This document shows positions 43,733 to 56,828 of a stretch of DNA of 64,000 bases, one piece after another (positions within the stretch are counted from its first letter, which is position 1; the number at the start of each line of letters is the position of its first letter). Origin of the DNA: Phragmites australis (Eukaryota; Streptophyta; Magnoliopsida; Poales; Poaceae). The stretch is from positions 21,242,501-21,306,500 of the forward strand of contig NC_084923.1 of NCBI RefSeq assembly GCF_958298935.1, in the 5' to 3' direction. A model generated the notes under the pieces. That model searched no databases and was not told the origin of the DNA. It saw nothing but the letters and a program-made list of their open reading frames with translations. A program made the position numbers and the translations under genes.

Positions 43733-44819
43733 AACACACCGCCATGTTGAGCTCTATATATTACTACGTATTTCTACTACGTACGAAAGATAGTTTTTTA
43801 TCACAACTTCTGAGGAGCTGCAAGAGTTTCTACTATATACGAAAGATAATTTGGGCACACATTTACCATTACCATCGATCAAGCACATTAACTGCAAATA
43901 AACTTGATTAGTTTCATCTCAACACTTATAAGCTCATCCGTTTCGTTTCTTTGGAAACAAAAAGAATGCTGAGCCCGTTTTAAGCTGCATGTAAAAATAT
44001 TCTCGAAATGACTGAGTAGAGCAGAAGCAGGAAGAAGCGAGGCAGCTTCGTCGGCGGTCCTGCTGTACGTTGGGTCGCCAATGGAGTCGGCCAGTGGTCG
44101 CCAATGGAGTCGGTCAGTGGTGGATGCATGCATCAACCTTTTTCGCCGAGTCAAAGTCACGTAGACAGCAGACTTGGACTTCTCCCAACTTGCAGTCATG
44201 CCGGGAGCCAAAGCCAAACAGAATCTACAGTAGAATAGTATCACAGAATCAATACAGTGAGTGGCGTTTCTTTGACTGAACAAAGTTAAATATGGTGTGA
44301 TTATTTTAGATTGAATGAAAAAGAATGAGATAGTTCTAGGTAACTAGGCGGATTGACGTGTCTATATCAGCATCTATTTTTTTCACAGAACATAACAAAA
44401 GAAGACTAAAAAAATTATATTCACCAATTTTAAGCATCTTAATATTTATTTATGAATTTATTAATATTTAACACATTCATTGAATCATGGGAAAACAATA
44501 TTATTTTTATGCATGCACATAATTTTAATATATAGATGACAGTAATACGAACCAAACAGAATTTGTTTCATTTTTTTTTAGTTTTAGATATTTTTTTGCA
44601 TTTTAGATTATTTCAACCGATTTATCAATATAACTATTATACCTTTAGATATTTTTCTAGAATTTCCAAACAATTATATTATACATGTGAATACATGGAC
44701 ACATATATACATACATACATGTATATGTACATAAATATATATATATATACATATACGTATCCGTATCCGTATATATACATGTACATATCCTTACAAGAAG
44801 GAATAACCTTGCAAGTCAT
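43733..44819. other. Intergenic DNA with a 23-bp duplication and an A/T microsatellite
   Basis: Two adjacent 23-bp copies starting GTCGCCAATGGAGTCGG lie at 44073-44095 and 44096-44118. A TA/TATACA/CGTATC-rich microsatellite covers 44695-44785. ORFs here have no family features. Confidence 0.45.
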
Positions 44820-47800
44820 CAAGTGAGAGGCAAACTAGCAACAAGCAAAATAAGAAGCAAGACATGTGCAAGCAAAAATTGACTTTGCTACAATTGCCAG
44901 GCAAAGAGACATGTTGATAAAAATTATCCAAATAGTAACCTTCCTAAGCTTAACTCTTTTAATAATAATTAATATTTTCCTAGGATGGTTAAGAGTGATA
45001 CTTGTGTTGCTAAGGTGATTAGTTCATGTCATGTTAATGCAAGGGTTATTTTGGTGCCTAAGTCTTTTGTGACTAACCTTAAAGGACCCAACATATTTTG
45101 TGTACTACAAAGTGCTTAATTTGCTAAATAATTACTTAGAGATGCATCTAAGACTTGGCACACTTGAGAAGAATTTTATTGCAAATCTCATATCAAGTTC
45201 CTATTAAATCATATTTCTCATCATTTGTAAAAAGAGCGTCAAGTATGAAGATTATTAATCCAACATCAAGAACCAATGACATCTTGACAATAAGTACCTA
45301 TTTTGAAATATCTAGTCTCTTTAACCTTGTGTAGGTGTGAGTCATTCACAATCTTTTTGTGATTGTGAACACTCAAAGTTGGCTAAATAGTTTTGCTTAA
45401 ATGTCTATATTCTTATAAAGTGATGCGTTTAATAATGTTCTCTAGAACAAAGTCTTGTGAGTGATGCAGGCAATGAATACTTGGTGGTGGTCATCGAGAA
45501 AAGATCAAGACTTATGAAAACCCCAGCCGTCTTAGCTTTTTGGATAATCTGGATATTCCAGATTGAATCCAAAGGCTCTGATCTTTGTAAACCAGACATT
45601 TTGGGCAAAATTCAAAAGTTCCAAAATCTGCAGAAAGTTGGAGGTATATTGGGATGAAGAAAGAAGTTAAAATTGAACTTCCACTACAAGTTCCTCGTTC
45701 AATAGCTCATCAAAAATCCAAATGATCATCCCATAAATGATGTTTAAGAAGACATTTAAAAGAAGGATGACAATTGTTAAAACCTCTAGTTATAATTTTT
45801 TATGAATTTTACCTTTTGTGTCTTTCTGAGCTATATAAGGTAAAAGAAATACTAAAGGATTTAAACTTGGTGATGACTATGAAAGATGAATTTAATCTAT
45901 ATGATCTCATGGATGTAAGTTCATTCTTGGTATAAGTATTTTCTTTGTAAATTTATCTTGTGCCTTAACTCAAAATATAGGGTAAACTTCTCTAGATTCT
46001 TGAATGAACTATGTATATTTTACAAGTAATTCAAGTACTTGGATGTACTTATGTTGGGGGAGCCCATCTTATGTTTTGTGCCTTAAGACTAATATTTCTT
46101 CAAGTAAAATTTATGTTCAGTCTCTTTGTAAAATGAATATCCTCAAGGATGCCAATGAGAACTGCCATTGGAGACTTGGCTATTTATTTGAAGAGCTATT
46201 TAATTATTTAAAGAGTCAAGTTATATGAAAATATATTTACTATCTATCCAATGTTATTATATGAAGATAATATTCTACCACAATGCCTTAAATTCATATT
46301 CTTATTCATTGTGTTAGATTTTTTGCTCTACATAATTTTCTAGGAAGTTCCAGAACTCAGAGGTTCCGGGTCAGGCCTGAATATCCGAGTGCTCCAAAAT
46401 TCGAAAGTTCCAGATTGTATCCGGATATTCCGGATTTTGAAAGTTTCTAGCTATTTGCATGTGTAGGTTTAATATCTATGCTTGTTTTATAGTTTATGCT
46501 TATTCTAGCATATCTAGACATGATTGCAATCTTGTCATGTCTAGATTTTATATATATACATGTCTTGATTGCCTGCTAAATGTGCTATAATTTATTTGTG
46601 GTGCTTCTAGCTTCTTTTATCGACAATATGTCTTATTGAATTGTATTTTGGCTATTTTGGATATATTAATGTAATATCACATTATGAGAGAGTATTATGC
46701 TTTGTGTACCTTAAATGCCTATAAAGTATGAATATTTGAGCAATACCACTTAAAATTGATATCATTGCTTATCTAGTATCTATGTGGTATGTCAAGCTCA
46801 TATAAAGCTCAATTTTGCAAAAATCTATTAATTAATCCATATATGATTTGAAACTTGAGATTCTTGTTACTTCTCTAGTGATCTTTTAATCTCAAAATTT
46901 TAATTTTAATCTTTATCACATTTGAGTCAAATCAAGTATGATTTTTATGTGTTTATTTGTGTTGGTTGATTTTGTGAAAAATGACTTTGAAGCATGGTGC
47001 TTTTTTTTAAAACGTTTTTTATATACTTCTTTGAAAGGAAGTTGATATATGCCTTGTTGCAATTACCATCTTGTAATATCTCCATATAACATTATTTTTT
47101 TATAATTGGTAGTAATACAAGTGGTAACCCTTTTTGATCATCTTTGTTTCAATTTTTACTTCAAAGTGATTTCTTTCTTTGTGAAAGATTTCATTTAACT
47201 CCTATGCTAGGAATATTGGTTTTGTGAAACTTTTTTTTTCGAGTTTTTGAAAGCTTTCTATCTCAATGCTTAAATCATTACCCATATACTTGCTTGAGAT
47301 AAGTTTTTGAGCATGTTTAGAACTTCTCCATGTCTCTATATGCTCAATCTTCAGTTAGTTCATTTGTTGAACTTTATGAATGATCATTTGTTCATCTTTT
47401 GGTCTTAGATGTAATTTGGACATCATTATTGGTATTTTGTCTTTTATTTGGTATCTTCGAGTCTTATATACTATTTTGTCCAAATTATATCTTTTTAGAT
47501 CTTGAAAAATGACAATCATGCTTGTTTGACTTAAATGTTAAAATATATATCATATTTCCTTTCTTTGATCTAACATATGGAGTAAGCCTCTCTCAAGAGC
47601 TTTTATTGGATAAAAAGTGCATAGAGTTTCACTTAAGTTTCAATTGGGATATATGCTTTCAACCCTTCAATTGGTATATATCTTCAATTGGTATCTACTT
47701 CATATGCACCATACTTTGAAAAGTTTACTCTATATTGTGGGGTTTCACTGACCTTTTCGACCCCAATGAGTTTATGAACCAAATTATACTTAAATAAGTT

Positions 47801-49690
47801 TTAGGTACAATGGATATGCATTGGATGCTTGAATTAGAATTCATGCAGAAGGTCTTCATCTTTAAATTGGTATTCAAAAGAAGACCCTCTCCTTCATCTT
47901 CAATTGAAATTATAAAGAAGGATCATATCGAAGTAAAGACAAGCAAGGATGAACAATGATCTACTACATTAATCCAATATCCTCTCATTGGTGACTTGTT
48001 CTAAATATATGCATTTAAAATCATAGCATGAAAATAACTTGCAAAATTTTATTTTTCATGTAAGTACCTAAAAATCTCTTTATTGCAAATATGAGCAATT
48101 TGAAGTAACATATTTTTTAAGAACTCTATAATCATGTTTATGATTCATCCAATCCTAAATATGCAAAATATAATTCATATCAAATGCTTGAGTTACTCTT
48201 ATATTCAATATGGATGAAATTGGCAAAATCTTTTGCTTGAGATTTATAGTCCGCTTTAAATTGCTCTTTTGGACATATATGCTTATATAATGTTGACATT
48301 TTGTGATAAACGAGGAAATAGTTATAAAGACAACAATTTTGCTATGTTCAACTTCGAGCTTAATCCAAAACACAAGTGCATTCTTTTGAAGGTATCCAAT
48401 TGATATGTTTTGGATGTTAATTTCAGACTCATGCTTGATTTGCCATCAATTGAATTTGTTTCAATAAACATCTATTTCAATTGGAATTGGTATCTCTTTC
48501 AAATGAAATGCTTTGGATTTTCAATTGATATATCTTGTATGTATTTAATTGATATCCTTTGGATTTTTAATTGGCATTCTTTGTGATTTCATTTGATATC
48601 CTTTGGATTTTTAATTGGCATTCTTTGTGATTTCATTTGATATATTGGTACCTCAATCAGCCCAAAAAATTCCATGCTAACCCTAGCAAGTAAGCTTCTC
48701 CAGAACATTCAAATATTCAGAAAGATGCCTTCAAAAGACTCGCTCTTCCCCTCAACGACACATCACATTTTCTCAAATGTTCCACGTTTCTCACCATATC
48801 CTCATAGGGCTGAAGCACAAGAAAGAGGATTACTTGGTTTTCCTTTTTGAAATCTCATTTGGCATCTCTTTGAACCCTTTTGATATATTGTATAGCTTGT
48901 TCTCCCGCATATAGTTTATAATTGGATAAGTGTATTTAGTTTAACTCAAATTATAAGAAATGCACATATCATGATGATTTTATATTATACATGGTTATGC
49001 ACTAGCTTTCAATGATTCCCCCTTGTGGGATAGGGCTAATGTGTTTCAAAGAAAAATTCTTTTTTGACGAGTCCTCCATAATTCTTATCAATTTGATGTC
49101 AATTGGGGAAGAATTTATTTTTATGATTCTATTTTGGCGTTGATGTCAATTAAGGGAGAATTTAGATTAGATGTTATATATTGTAAGAGAGCTTTGCTTA
49201 TGGGGGATAATTATTACTCAGAGGGGAAAATTTGTAATAGATATTTTATTTGTAGAGAATATGTCAATTGGGAGAGTTTTAAAAGCAAAATCATGAAAAA
49301 AAAAATTCTTTTGAAAAGTTTTTTCATAGCATGAGCATATTCATCTTCATACATACTTTATCATGCTTGCTTCATATGTATAAAGGAAACTCGGTCCAAA
49401 ATTTAAGATGAACAATATATACAATGATATTCAAAATTCATTCACACATGCGTATATTGTGGGGAAGTTTAATATATACATAGTGGTTTTTATTAACATC
49501 AAAATATTTGTGGTGTTTGATGCTAGTAAAGCTAGTTTTTGCAACCTCAAATGTCTTTGTGATGTTTGATGTTTTCAAAACTTGTTCTTTGTATACTTTC
49601 ATCTTCAGATTAAATGTATACTTAGAACTTTAAATTTTGTCAAAATAACCATCTAGTGAGATTGTCATCAATTACTAAAATGGGGGAGAT
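44820..49690 (+). mobile_element. Decayed interior of a SIRE/Maximus-type copia element
   Basis: The plus strand has a gag zinc-knuckle remnant (CYNCQAKRHVDKNYP, about 44890-44935), then VNARVILVPKSFVTNLKGPN (about 45030-45090), the usual gag-pol linker of this lineage. A GAG-pre-integrase-like stretch (ENCHWRLGYLFEELFNYLK, 46150-46208) follows. The 3' part (46.4-49.6 kb) is A/T-rich, without recognisable RT or integrase, and ends in a polypurine tract (AAATGGGGGAGAT, 49678-49690) next to the 3' LTR. No 5' LTR was found, so the element is truncated or rearranged. Short TCCGGA-type blocks at 45535-45650 and 46345-46440 resemble LTR sequence and suggest internal rearrangement. Confidence 0.65.
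48548..48635. repeat. 44-bp tandem duplication in the SIRE interior
   Basis: Two nearly identical 44-bp units lie at 48548-48591 and 48592-48635, with the first bases of a third. Looser copies of the same theme (CAATTGATATC, GGATTTT) spread over 48390-48550, so the array grew from a local repeat. Confidence 0.8.
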
Positions 49691-51999
49691 TGAAAGTGCA
49701 TCTAGCCTTTATGTGTGGTTTTGGTAATTAATGATAATACATATGGACTAACAATGTTGTTGAGTTTGTTAGTAAGTTGTTCCATAGGTGATACATGGAG
49801 GAGACACATGCATAAAGATGAATGAACTCTTATTGATGCTCATAAGAAGAAAGAAAAACTCATATAAAATTGGCGATAAGCGTGAATGCTAAATTACTTG
49901 CGAAGATCAAGTAACTAAAGGTATGCCATTGCTAATAGAGTTTTATGGACTAATCCGTGTGCTTTATGCTTAAGAGTGAGTTGAGGTTATAATACATAAG
50001 AAGACGTAAGTTGAATTGAAATTCAATATACCAAGAGTGAAGAATAAGATTTGACTCCATATATGATAAAGTGAATTTATTGAAGATGTCAGACATTAAA
50101 TGGTTTTTATGGCAAGACGGTGAAGGACAAGTAACACTCAGCTACGATAGACCATCCGGTGGTGAAGGGTAAGCAAATGGCTTGGCACCGGAGGACCAAG
50201 GCAATGGTGAAGAGCGAGTGAAAGGTTTGCACCAACACTATACGAGGCCATGAGAAGCTATGGATGATTCGTATCAATTACATAAAAAATCAAGAATAGA
50301 TGGAGTGAATACGATATAGAATTTGACAACCCTCAAAATTTGAAAGAAAGAAGCGGTACTTGAAGGTATTTAAATACTCAAATTGGCTCAAATGAGTTTT
50401 ACATTTGAATTTGAGTATAGGTATGCCGCATTATTAAAAGAGATGCAACGTAGAGCTATTTGTCATATCTCATTGCTCAAGATTTTCTAATCAATCCAAA
50501 GTGAAAGTTCGCTTTAGGAATTCGGTGTGAATAGTGTAGAATTGTCCAAATTGAGTTTTGGAGTGTTTCTAGTTTTATAAAAGTATTTGGGATCATGAAT
50601 TCAGTTGAGATGTGTAGACCTCTGAATAACTTTTCCGTAGAGTCTAAAATCGTCGAAATTGGACTTCAGGATCAAAAGCTATCGTCATTTTCAAAGGATC
50701 AACTATGCTCAACTCGGACACTCCGGGCTAATCTAGATACTCCGGATTGGCCGGAGTCTCCTGGTTTAGCTCCGAGTCAAGTGGTCTGTTAGGGCCTAAG
50801 TATTTCACTCAGATTCTCTGGGTTGACTCGGAGACTTTGGGTTCTGGTAGTTGTTCGGACCCTCCGAGTTATACTCCGGTCAGGGTTCTCGGTTACGCAT
50901 TCAAGTGCCAACCCAGATACTTCGGGTTGATCCGGATACTCTGGGTCAGTACAAAAAGCTGTGTAATGGCTAGTTTTTGTGGGATGGGTATAAATAACCC
51001 CTCACCTCCACCCTTATTTGATGCTACTTGTGCATGAAAGAAAAACATTCTAGAGCCAAAAGAACTCTTTTCCACTTCATTTTAGTGTGAGATTTAAAAA
51101 GAAAAGTGAGTTAGGTTGAGAGATTGGAAGATTGAGTGTAAGTGAGCTAAATCTTATCTTGAGCACTCGAGTTCATCAGCAAGAAGTTCATCGTCGCGTT
51201 TGTTACTCTTAGAGCTTTTGCTCCTAGGCGGCTAAGCGTTGCCGGCGAGCACCCAAGGTTGTGGTGTGGCGTGGGAAGTTTATGAAGGCTTCAATTTTTG
51301 CCTCTGGAAGGGAATAAATCAAGAGTGGAAGTCTAAGCTCAAGTGTGACTGAGCTTAGAGAGGAAAATTATTGACAGAGACCCGGCCCAAGTGTGACTGA
51401 GTCCCTCAATGAAGACATAGGAACCTTTAGTGAAGGTGTCCGAACTTCGAAAAATAAATCTTGTGTCTCCTCTCTTGTATACTTGTTCTTGAATTCTTGC
51501 TCAATATTTATGCATATTGCTCGATCTACTTATTCGTGTGAAATTGGTTGTAGATTCTCCGTGGATCAACTTGGAATCATTATTTGGAACACATGACTTC
51601 ATTCGGTTTGAGCTAGAACTCCTTGGATGTCCTTTAATTTTAATTTCGAGATCATTCTGTGTTGAACACAGAAGTTCCATATTTAACCCAGAAGGTCCGG
51701 ATTTTGTATAATCAGATTTGAACCCAGAGTAACCGATGAATAGTATTTTTAGGATTTTCAACTAGAGTTTTCTTATATATCATTTGCTAGTTTTGAATAA
51801 TCTTTGTCACCCTAGGATTATAACTTTTACATTTATTTAGGGTGATTGTGCACTAGTTAAGCCTAGCATATTTAGGATTTTCAATTGTGAAAAATCCGTT
51901 AGTTTATTTTCCGCGGCAAGTTTAGGGCAACGGTAAAAGGGGACGAATTTTTGTAAAATTGACAATTCATCCCCTCTAGGCGACATCATTGTCCTTTCA
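49691..51999 (+). repeat. 3' LTR of the SIRE-type element (2.3 kb)
   Basis: It begins TGAAAGTGCATCTAGCC directly after the polypurine tract and ends GTCCTTTCA, so the termini form the inverted pair TGAAAG/CTTTCA. The right flank 52000-52004 is ACGTG; its partner was not found. The part at 50700-50960 is rich in TCCGGA/CTCCGG motifs, as in the reversed LTR at 23730-25377. The ORFs inside are not genes. Confidence 0.85.
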
Positions 52000-52620
52000 A
52001 CGTGGCCGTCCTCCTTGACGAGCGACCCCAAGAGCCCGTCCTGTCATCCAACACGCCCGTGGCGTCAGCGCCGAGGCCCAAGAGATGTGTCTACGGCGAC
52101 TCTCCTTCCCGGTCTCGATGTACCACTAGAGGGGAAGCAAAGGGCGTCGGTCGAGCATTTTGAGCAGCAACGACCGAGCACTTCAGCGGTGGGATCCAGA
52201 GCAATGGTGGCGGTCGAGCGATGGGATCCAGCGCGGCTGGATCTAGAGTGGCGGTGGTGGTCAAGCGGCGGGTTCCAGTGCGGCGAGATCCAGAGCGGCG
52301 GCGACGGCCGAGCAAAGCACAGTTACCGAGCATGTGTGGTGGCGAAGGCCACAACATTGTATTGTTGTGCAGGAGCATGGGCACTGCTTCGGCTTCCTCT
52401 CCAGCGGCATCGGTGCCTCACGGGAGTGATGGTGGGAATGGTATCCGAGCCGGCTCAATTCCGAGCTAGCTTAGATGGTGCTCCTGCCGTTGCCAATTTT
52501 CTCTTTTTTATTCACCAAAAATAACAACAGTATTGGATAGACAATCAGTACTGATACTAGCTGAGTATCAATATCTATTAAAGACTATCAGTTGAAAAAC
52601 CAATAATAAAACTATTTTTC
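52000..52620. other. Probable right part of another short CACTA-type element
   Basis: A G/C-rich low-complexity stretch (52010-52480) is followed by CAGTACTGATACT, AGTATCA and ACTATCAGTT blocks (52540-52590). This is the same layout as the middle and right end of the element at 33469-34566. No clear terminal repeat was found, so it may be truncated by the adjacent LTR. Confidence 0.4.
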
Positions 52621-54180
52621 AACCCGTACTCTTATATTTTTTTAAAGTAATATGTGGAGGCTCGTTCGGGTTCAGCTAACCAAACATACGGTAACACTCC
52701 ACATGGGGTTGAATAATGCACCACACAAACACAAGTCTAAAGTTCTGACACTCGGACTTGTATGCATATGTGTGCAATTATGCATGCAGACAATTAAACT
52801 AGAGGGAACGTCAAGCTGTCATATTATGCACGCCTGGAAGATTCTATGTACCGTCAAAGTCAAAGTTCAGGTCTAAGAGTGTGTCTATATATAAGTTGAT
52901 CAAACGGTGTCTACAGATTTTTCTGGTTCCTTCTTTTAAAAATAAATTTAATCTTATATTGATTGTTTTTCATATCTAGACAGTTGATATTTATTTTTTA
53001 TATATTCTAAAAATATATTTAATTTTTTATTTATTTTTCTTTCATATTCAGACGTTTAATATTTACTTTACATATATTGCTATATATTGAATTGATTTCA
53101 CGTGTTGACACGTGTCATTACTAGTGTGTGTATATATATATGTATATATATATATGTATAAACAAGTCTATACTCTTAGAAATACATTTCTAATTTGATC
53201 CATAGTTGATCATGCTATAACTAAAATATATACTACTTCTTTATCTATATATTTTTTAAAATATATATTTTTATAAGTGAAATATATAGAGAGAATGTGC
53301 TCTAGAAACTGTGACTTTGATGGTACATAGAATCTTTCAAAGTGGGTGCATTTGAATAATGCACGCCCCAGGCAGCCTAGCTAGATGCATGGTGCCTTTG
53401 AAACTTCTACGTGCATGAAGTTTACAGCGTTCGAGACTCTGGATCCGATCTCCCCTCTCTGGAGAAGCAACTAAAAGAGGTATCCATCTTAATTCTTATG
53501 GAGCAAGCATGACGTTGAATAACCTGGCCTGCCACGTCAGCAACTAATTCAGTCACACGAGGCATCTGTAATAAATTCCTCCGGTGAAAAAAATGGCAAA
53601 CTGCTGAATTGCTAGCTAAAGCTATATGTAACTCGAATCCTGCTGGAGGGGCAAACTTCTTTTTTTTAGAAGAAAGGGGACTTTGAGTGGTGCCATGTCC
53701 ATGCATGAAAGGCGAAACAGCCCACGGATACACAAGAGCTTTCCAATGGGCGTTAGTTACCGTAGGCAACTCACATTTCCTCTTAAGACACGAATTAACT
53801 TTTCCTCAAAAGAAAAGAAAAGAGATGCATTAAATTAACTCAAACCTTGAGGAACAATAGAGCACTGCAAAATTTGCTTCAAGCTTACTTTCGGAAGAAG
53901 CAACAGTAGTGCCATGCATGTTCCAAATTCAGCGACTGAAGAAGTAACCGCCTGTTGATGTGGCGGGATTCCACCTGGTAGTCTACTTGTTTGGGATGGT
54001 ACGTGTGTGCATCTTCTTTGTAACTGCAAAACAACACCTTTTATTGACAAAATTAATATGGTTTTATGCAGAAAGAATTTACATTTGATTGCATGCACTA
54101 ACAATTTCTCACTCGTCGGCCGAATTTTAGTGAACAAATTCGAAGTTGACTATGAAACCTATCATGTGATTCATTTGCAG
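52621..54180. other. Intergenic DNA without recognisable gene
   Basis: A TATATATATGTA microsatellite lies at 53130-53160. A minus-strand ORF at 53422-53769 has no conserved domain. Nothing supports a gene. Confidence 0.4.
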
Positions 54181-55470
54181 ATAAATGCTTTCCTTTCCAA
54201 CGACTTAATTTCCTTCGGAATTTCATTCAGTGTTAATTCAGTGTTGAGCAGGCTGGTGATGTTTCTACTATCTTTTTTTAAGCGACTAGAGGAATTCTAA
54301 AGAAATTAGATTATTATCGCTCGCGTTTCTTTTGGCAATATGATGGGCATAAGAAGAAGTATAGATTTCAGAAGTTGCGAGTTCTTTGCACACCTAATTC
54401 AAGAGGGTATGAGAATCCTCTACTTAGAAGTGCAAAATAAATATCTGCTTAGCAAGTGGCTGTTCAAATTACTAAATGAAGAAGGAATGTGGAAACCCAT
54501 TCTGAAAATAAATATCTAGCCAATAAAATGATTGGGCAAGTGGAGCATAAGTTGGGGACTCTCAGTTTTGGACTGGTCTAATGTCGGTTAAATAAGATTT
54601 CTTAATGCTAGGTTCCTTTAAATTGCAAAATGGTTTTCAGATAAGGTTTTAGAGGATATTTAGTTAGACCTATCTTCATTAAAGCAATAATACCCTACCT
54701 TATATTATATTACTTATAAGAAGAATGTTACTATAAAGGAGGTTTTCAGAATCATATCTTTAAGCATTGCTTTCTGAAGAGCACTGACAGAGGATAAGTT
54801 ATTAGCCTTGAATGATATGATCTTTAAACTTGTTTTCATTAGCCTTAATGATAATCATGACAAGTTTCAATGGTCGTACATCAACATGGAAGATTTTCAG
54901 TTTATTATATGTATAGAGCATTGATTAACGAATATGTCATTCCGGTAAATGGGCACATTTGGAAGCTAAAACTTCCTCTTAAAATTAATTTACTCTTATG
55001 GTTTCTTTTTAATGGTAAGATTCTAACTAAAGACAATTTAGCAAAACGATGGTGGGAAGGTAATACCAGATGTTGTTATGGTAGCAGTAATGAAACAATA
55101 CAACATCTATTTTTTAACTAATATTTTGCTAAGTTTCTTTGGCGGGTGGTACAAGTTTCTTTCGGCATTAATCCTCCTTCTAGTGTCTCTAATATATTTG
55201 CTGGCTGGCTTAATGGGTTAAGTTAAAAATGTAAGCACCACACTTTGGTTGGAGTGAGTACTCTTTGTTGGGTATTATGATTAAATCGTAATGATATGGT
55301 CTTTGACAAAGCAATAGCTCAAACTTTTATGCAGATTCTTTTCAGGGCACACACTGGATTCGCTTCTAGTCCTTGTTACAGAAGTTAGAGGAGCGACCTC
55401 TTATAAAAGATACATGCTGATGTTTAAAGACCGTAGTGATGGAGGTCTACGCCAGACATAGGTGACCATT
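54180..55470 (+). pseudogene. LINE ORF2 C-terminal remnant (zf-RVT region)
   Basis: Broken plus-strand frames match the C-terminal half of plant L1-type polyproteins. First comes a stretch after RT (EVQNKYLLSKWLFKLLNEEG, about 54426-54486). The clearest open part, 54870-55121, has FSVYYMYRALINEYVIPVN, HIWKLKLPLKINLLLWFLFN and LAKRWWEGNTRCCYG...ETIQHLFF, which is the zf-RVT zinc-binding region. Weaker similarity continues to about 55470. Neither a poly(A) tail nor a target duplication was found. It is a different subfamily from the LINE at 30593 and is much more decayed. Confidence 0.8.
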
Positions 55471-55830
55471 TAGTAATCGACTTTCTGCTTGATATGGCTT
55501 CTAAGTCTGTTCACGGAATACTCATATCGATGCGTGTGTTGATTTTTAATGTATCACTCGGAATGCCGAGTTATGTGTTGAACTTTATAATAATGGACAA
55601 TTGCGTGCATAGCAATATGCAGAGATCGAAATTAAAACTATTCCTTTATCTCAAAAAATACCAAGCCAAATTTTAGCATTGCCCACACAATTTGGCTCCC
55701 ATTTGGCCTGCCCGCAAAATTTGGCACCAGCCAGTGCAAGCAGAGACCATAGGTGGCAGCATGTGATTGGTTGGCTTAAATGCTTAACTTTTGGAATTAG
55801 TAAACTTCAAAAACACTATATTTGCTAAAT
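55471..55830. other. Spacer, possible start of a MITE
   Basis: CCAAGCCAAATTTTAG near 55660 is weakly inverted at CTAACTTTGGCCATG near 56178, which could mark a MITE of about 530 bp enclosing the tandem duplication. The match is too short to call. Confidence 0.3.
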
Positions 55831-56032
55831 CTTACATCGGATTTGGAAACCGTTTGCATTTTTGTATTTCTCATAATTAAATCTACCATTTAGGACCTAT
55901 ATTGACTATATTTAATATAAAAATTATTAATCTTACATCGGATTTGGAAACCGTTTGCATTTTTGTATTTCTCATAATTAAATCTACCATTTAGGACCTA
56001 TATTGACTATATTTAATATAAAAATTTATTAA
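55831..56032. repeat. 101-bp tandem duplication
   Basis: Two units, 55831-55931 and 55932-56032, each start CTTACATCGGATTTGGAAAC and are almost identical, differing mainly by one extra T near the end of the second. The near-identity points to a recent event compared with the decayed elements around it. Confidence 0.9.
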
Positions 56033-56291
56033 TAACATGTGGGTCTTACCTATCATACTCACAAGTTTAGAAAATTTGGCTTGTTCACCATCCGAACACA
56101 ACTTTTAACCTTAATTTTGACTCTGCTCTATTTTTTATTTGATCACAAACAAAATATTATTTTTTAGACTTTTCCTAACTTTGGCCATGACCGATATTTG
56201 GTCAGTCCATCTACGGTTGACAACCAAACAGCAAAAATTTCAATCGGGTGATGGAGGAGAAATGAGAGCCAAAGGAGACAGGAGAGTAGAG

Positions 56292-56828
56292 TGCGTTTGA
56301 TTGAAGGACAAGAATAGATGGGATATGGTAATTCTTGTTCTTTAATATATTTATCTAAGTTATTTGTTTAGTTAGGTGGATAGAATGAGTCAGTTTTCTA
56401 TCTGTTAGAGGGATGAGAATGGATAGGATGAGATGGGAATAATTAACTAAATTATATCTCTTAATTTTAAATAATAATAGTTAATTATACACTAATCAAT
56501 ACACAATAACCCTTAGCAATGCTAATCGTATTATAGTAGTTACTAATTAAAAATAAAATATACTAATTACCATTAATCGTACTCTAATCAACACATCAAT
56601 AGTGTACTAATAAACACACTAATACTTAACAACCATAATCTCATAATAATAAATACTAATTAGCAATAAACAAACTAATTATCACTAATTATTTTACTAA
56701 TAATTATGATTAACCAAAGTGGATGACCTCATCCAGTCAAAATGAATGAATCACTCTATCTAAGTAAATTTAAAGGATATTTTTCAAAAATCAGATGATA
56801 CCGTCCACCCATCCTTCAACCAAATGCC
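56292..56828. mobile_element. Probable MITE upstream of the TPP gene
   Basis: TGCGTTTGATTGAAGGAC at the left and, on the minus strand, GGCATTTGGTTGAAGGAT at the right form an imperfect inverted repeat. They enclose an A/T-rich 500-bp body made of repeated TACTAATTA-type blocks. The superfamily cannot be assigned because no clear target duplication was seen. It ends about 1.1 kb before the TPP TATA box. Confidence 0.6.

Noticed and set aside
53422..53769. Minus-strand ORF of 115 codons
   Set aside because: No conserved domain; the composition and surrounding sequence look like degenerate repeat DNA.
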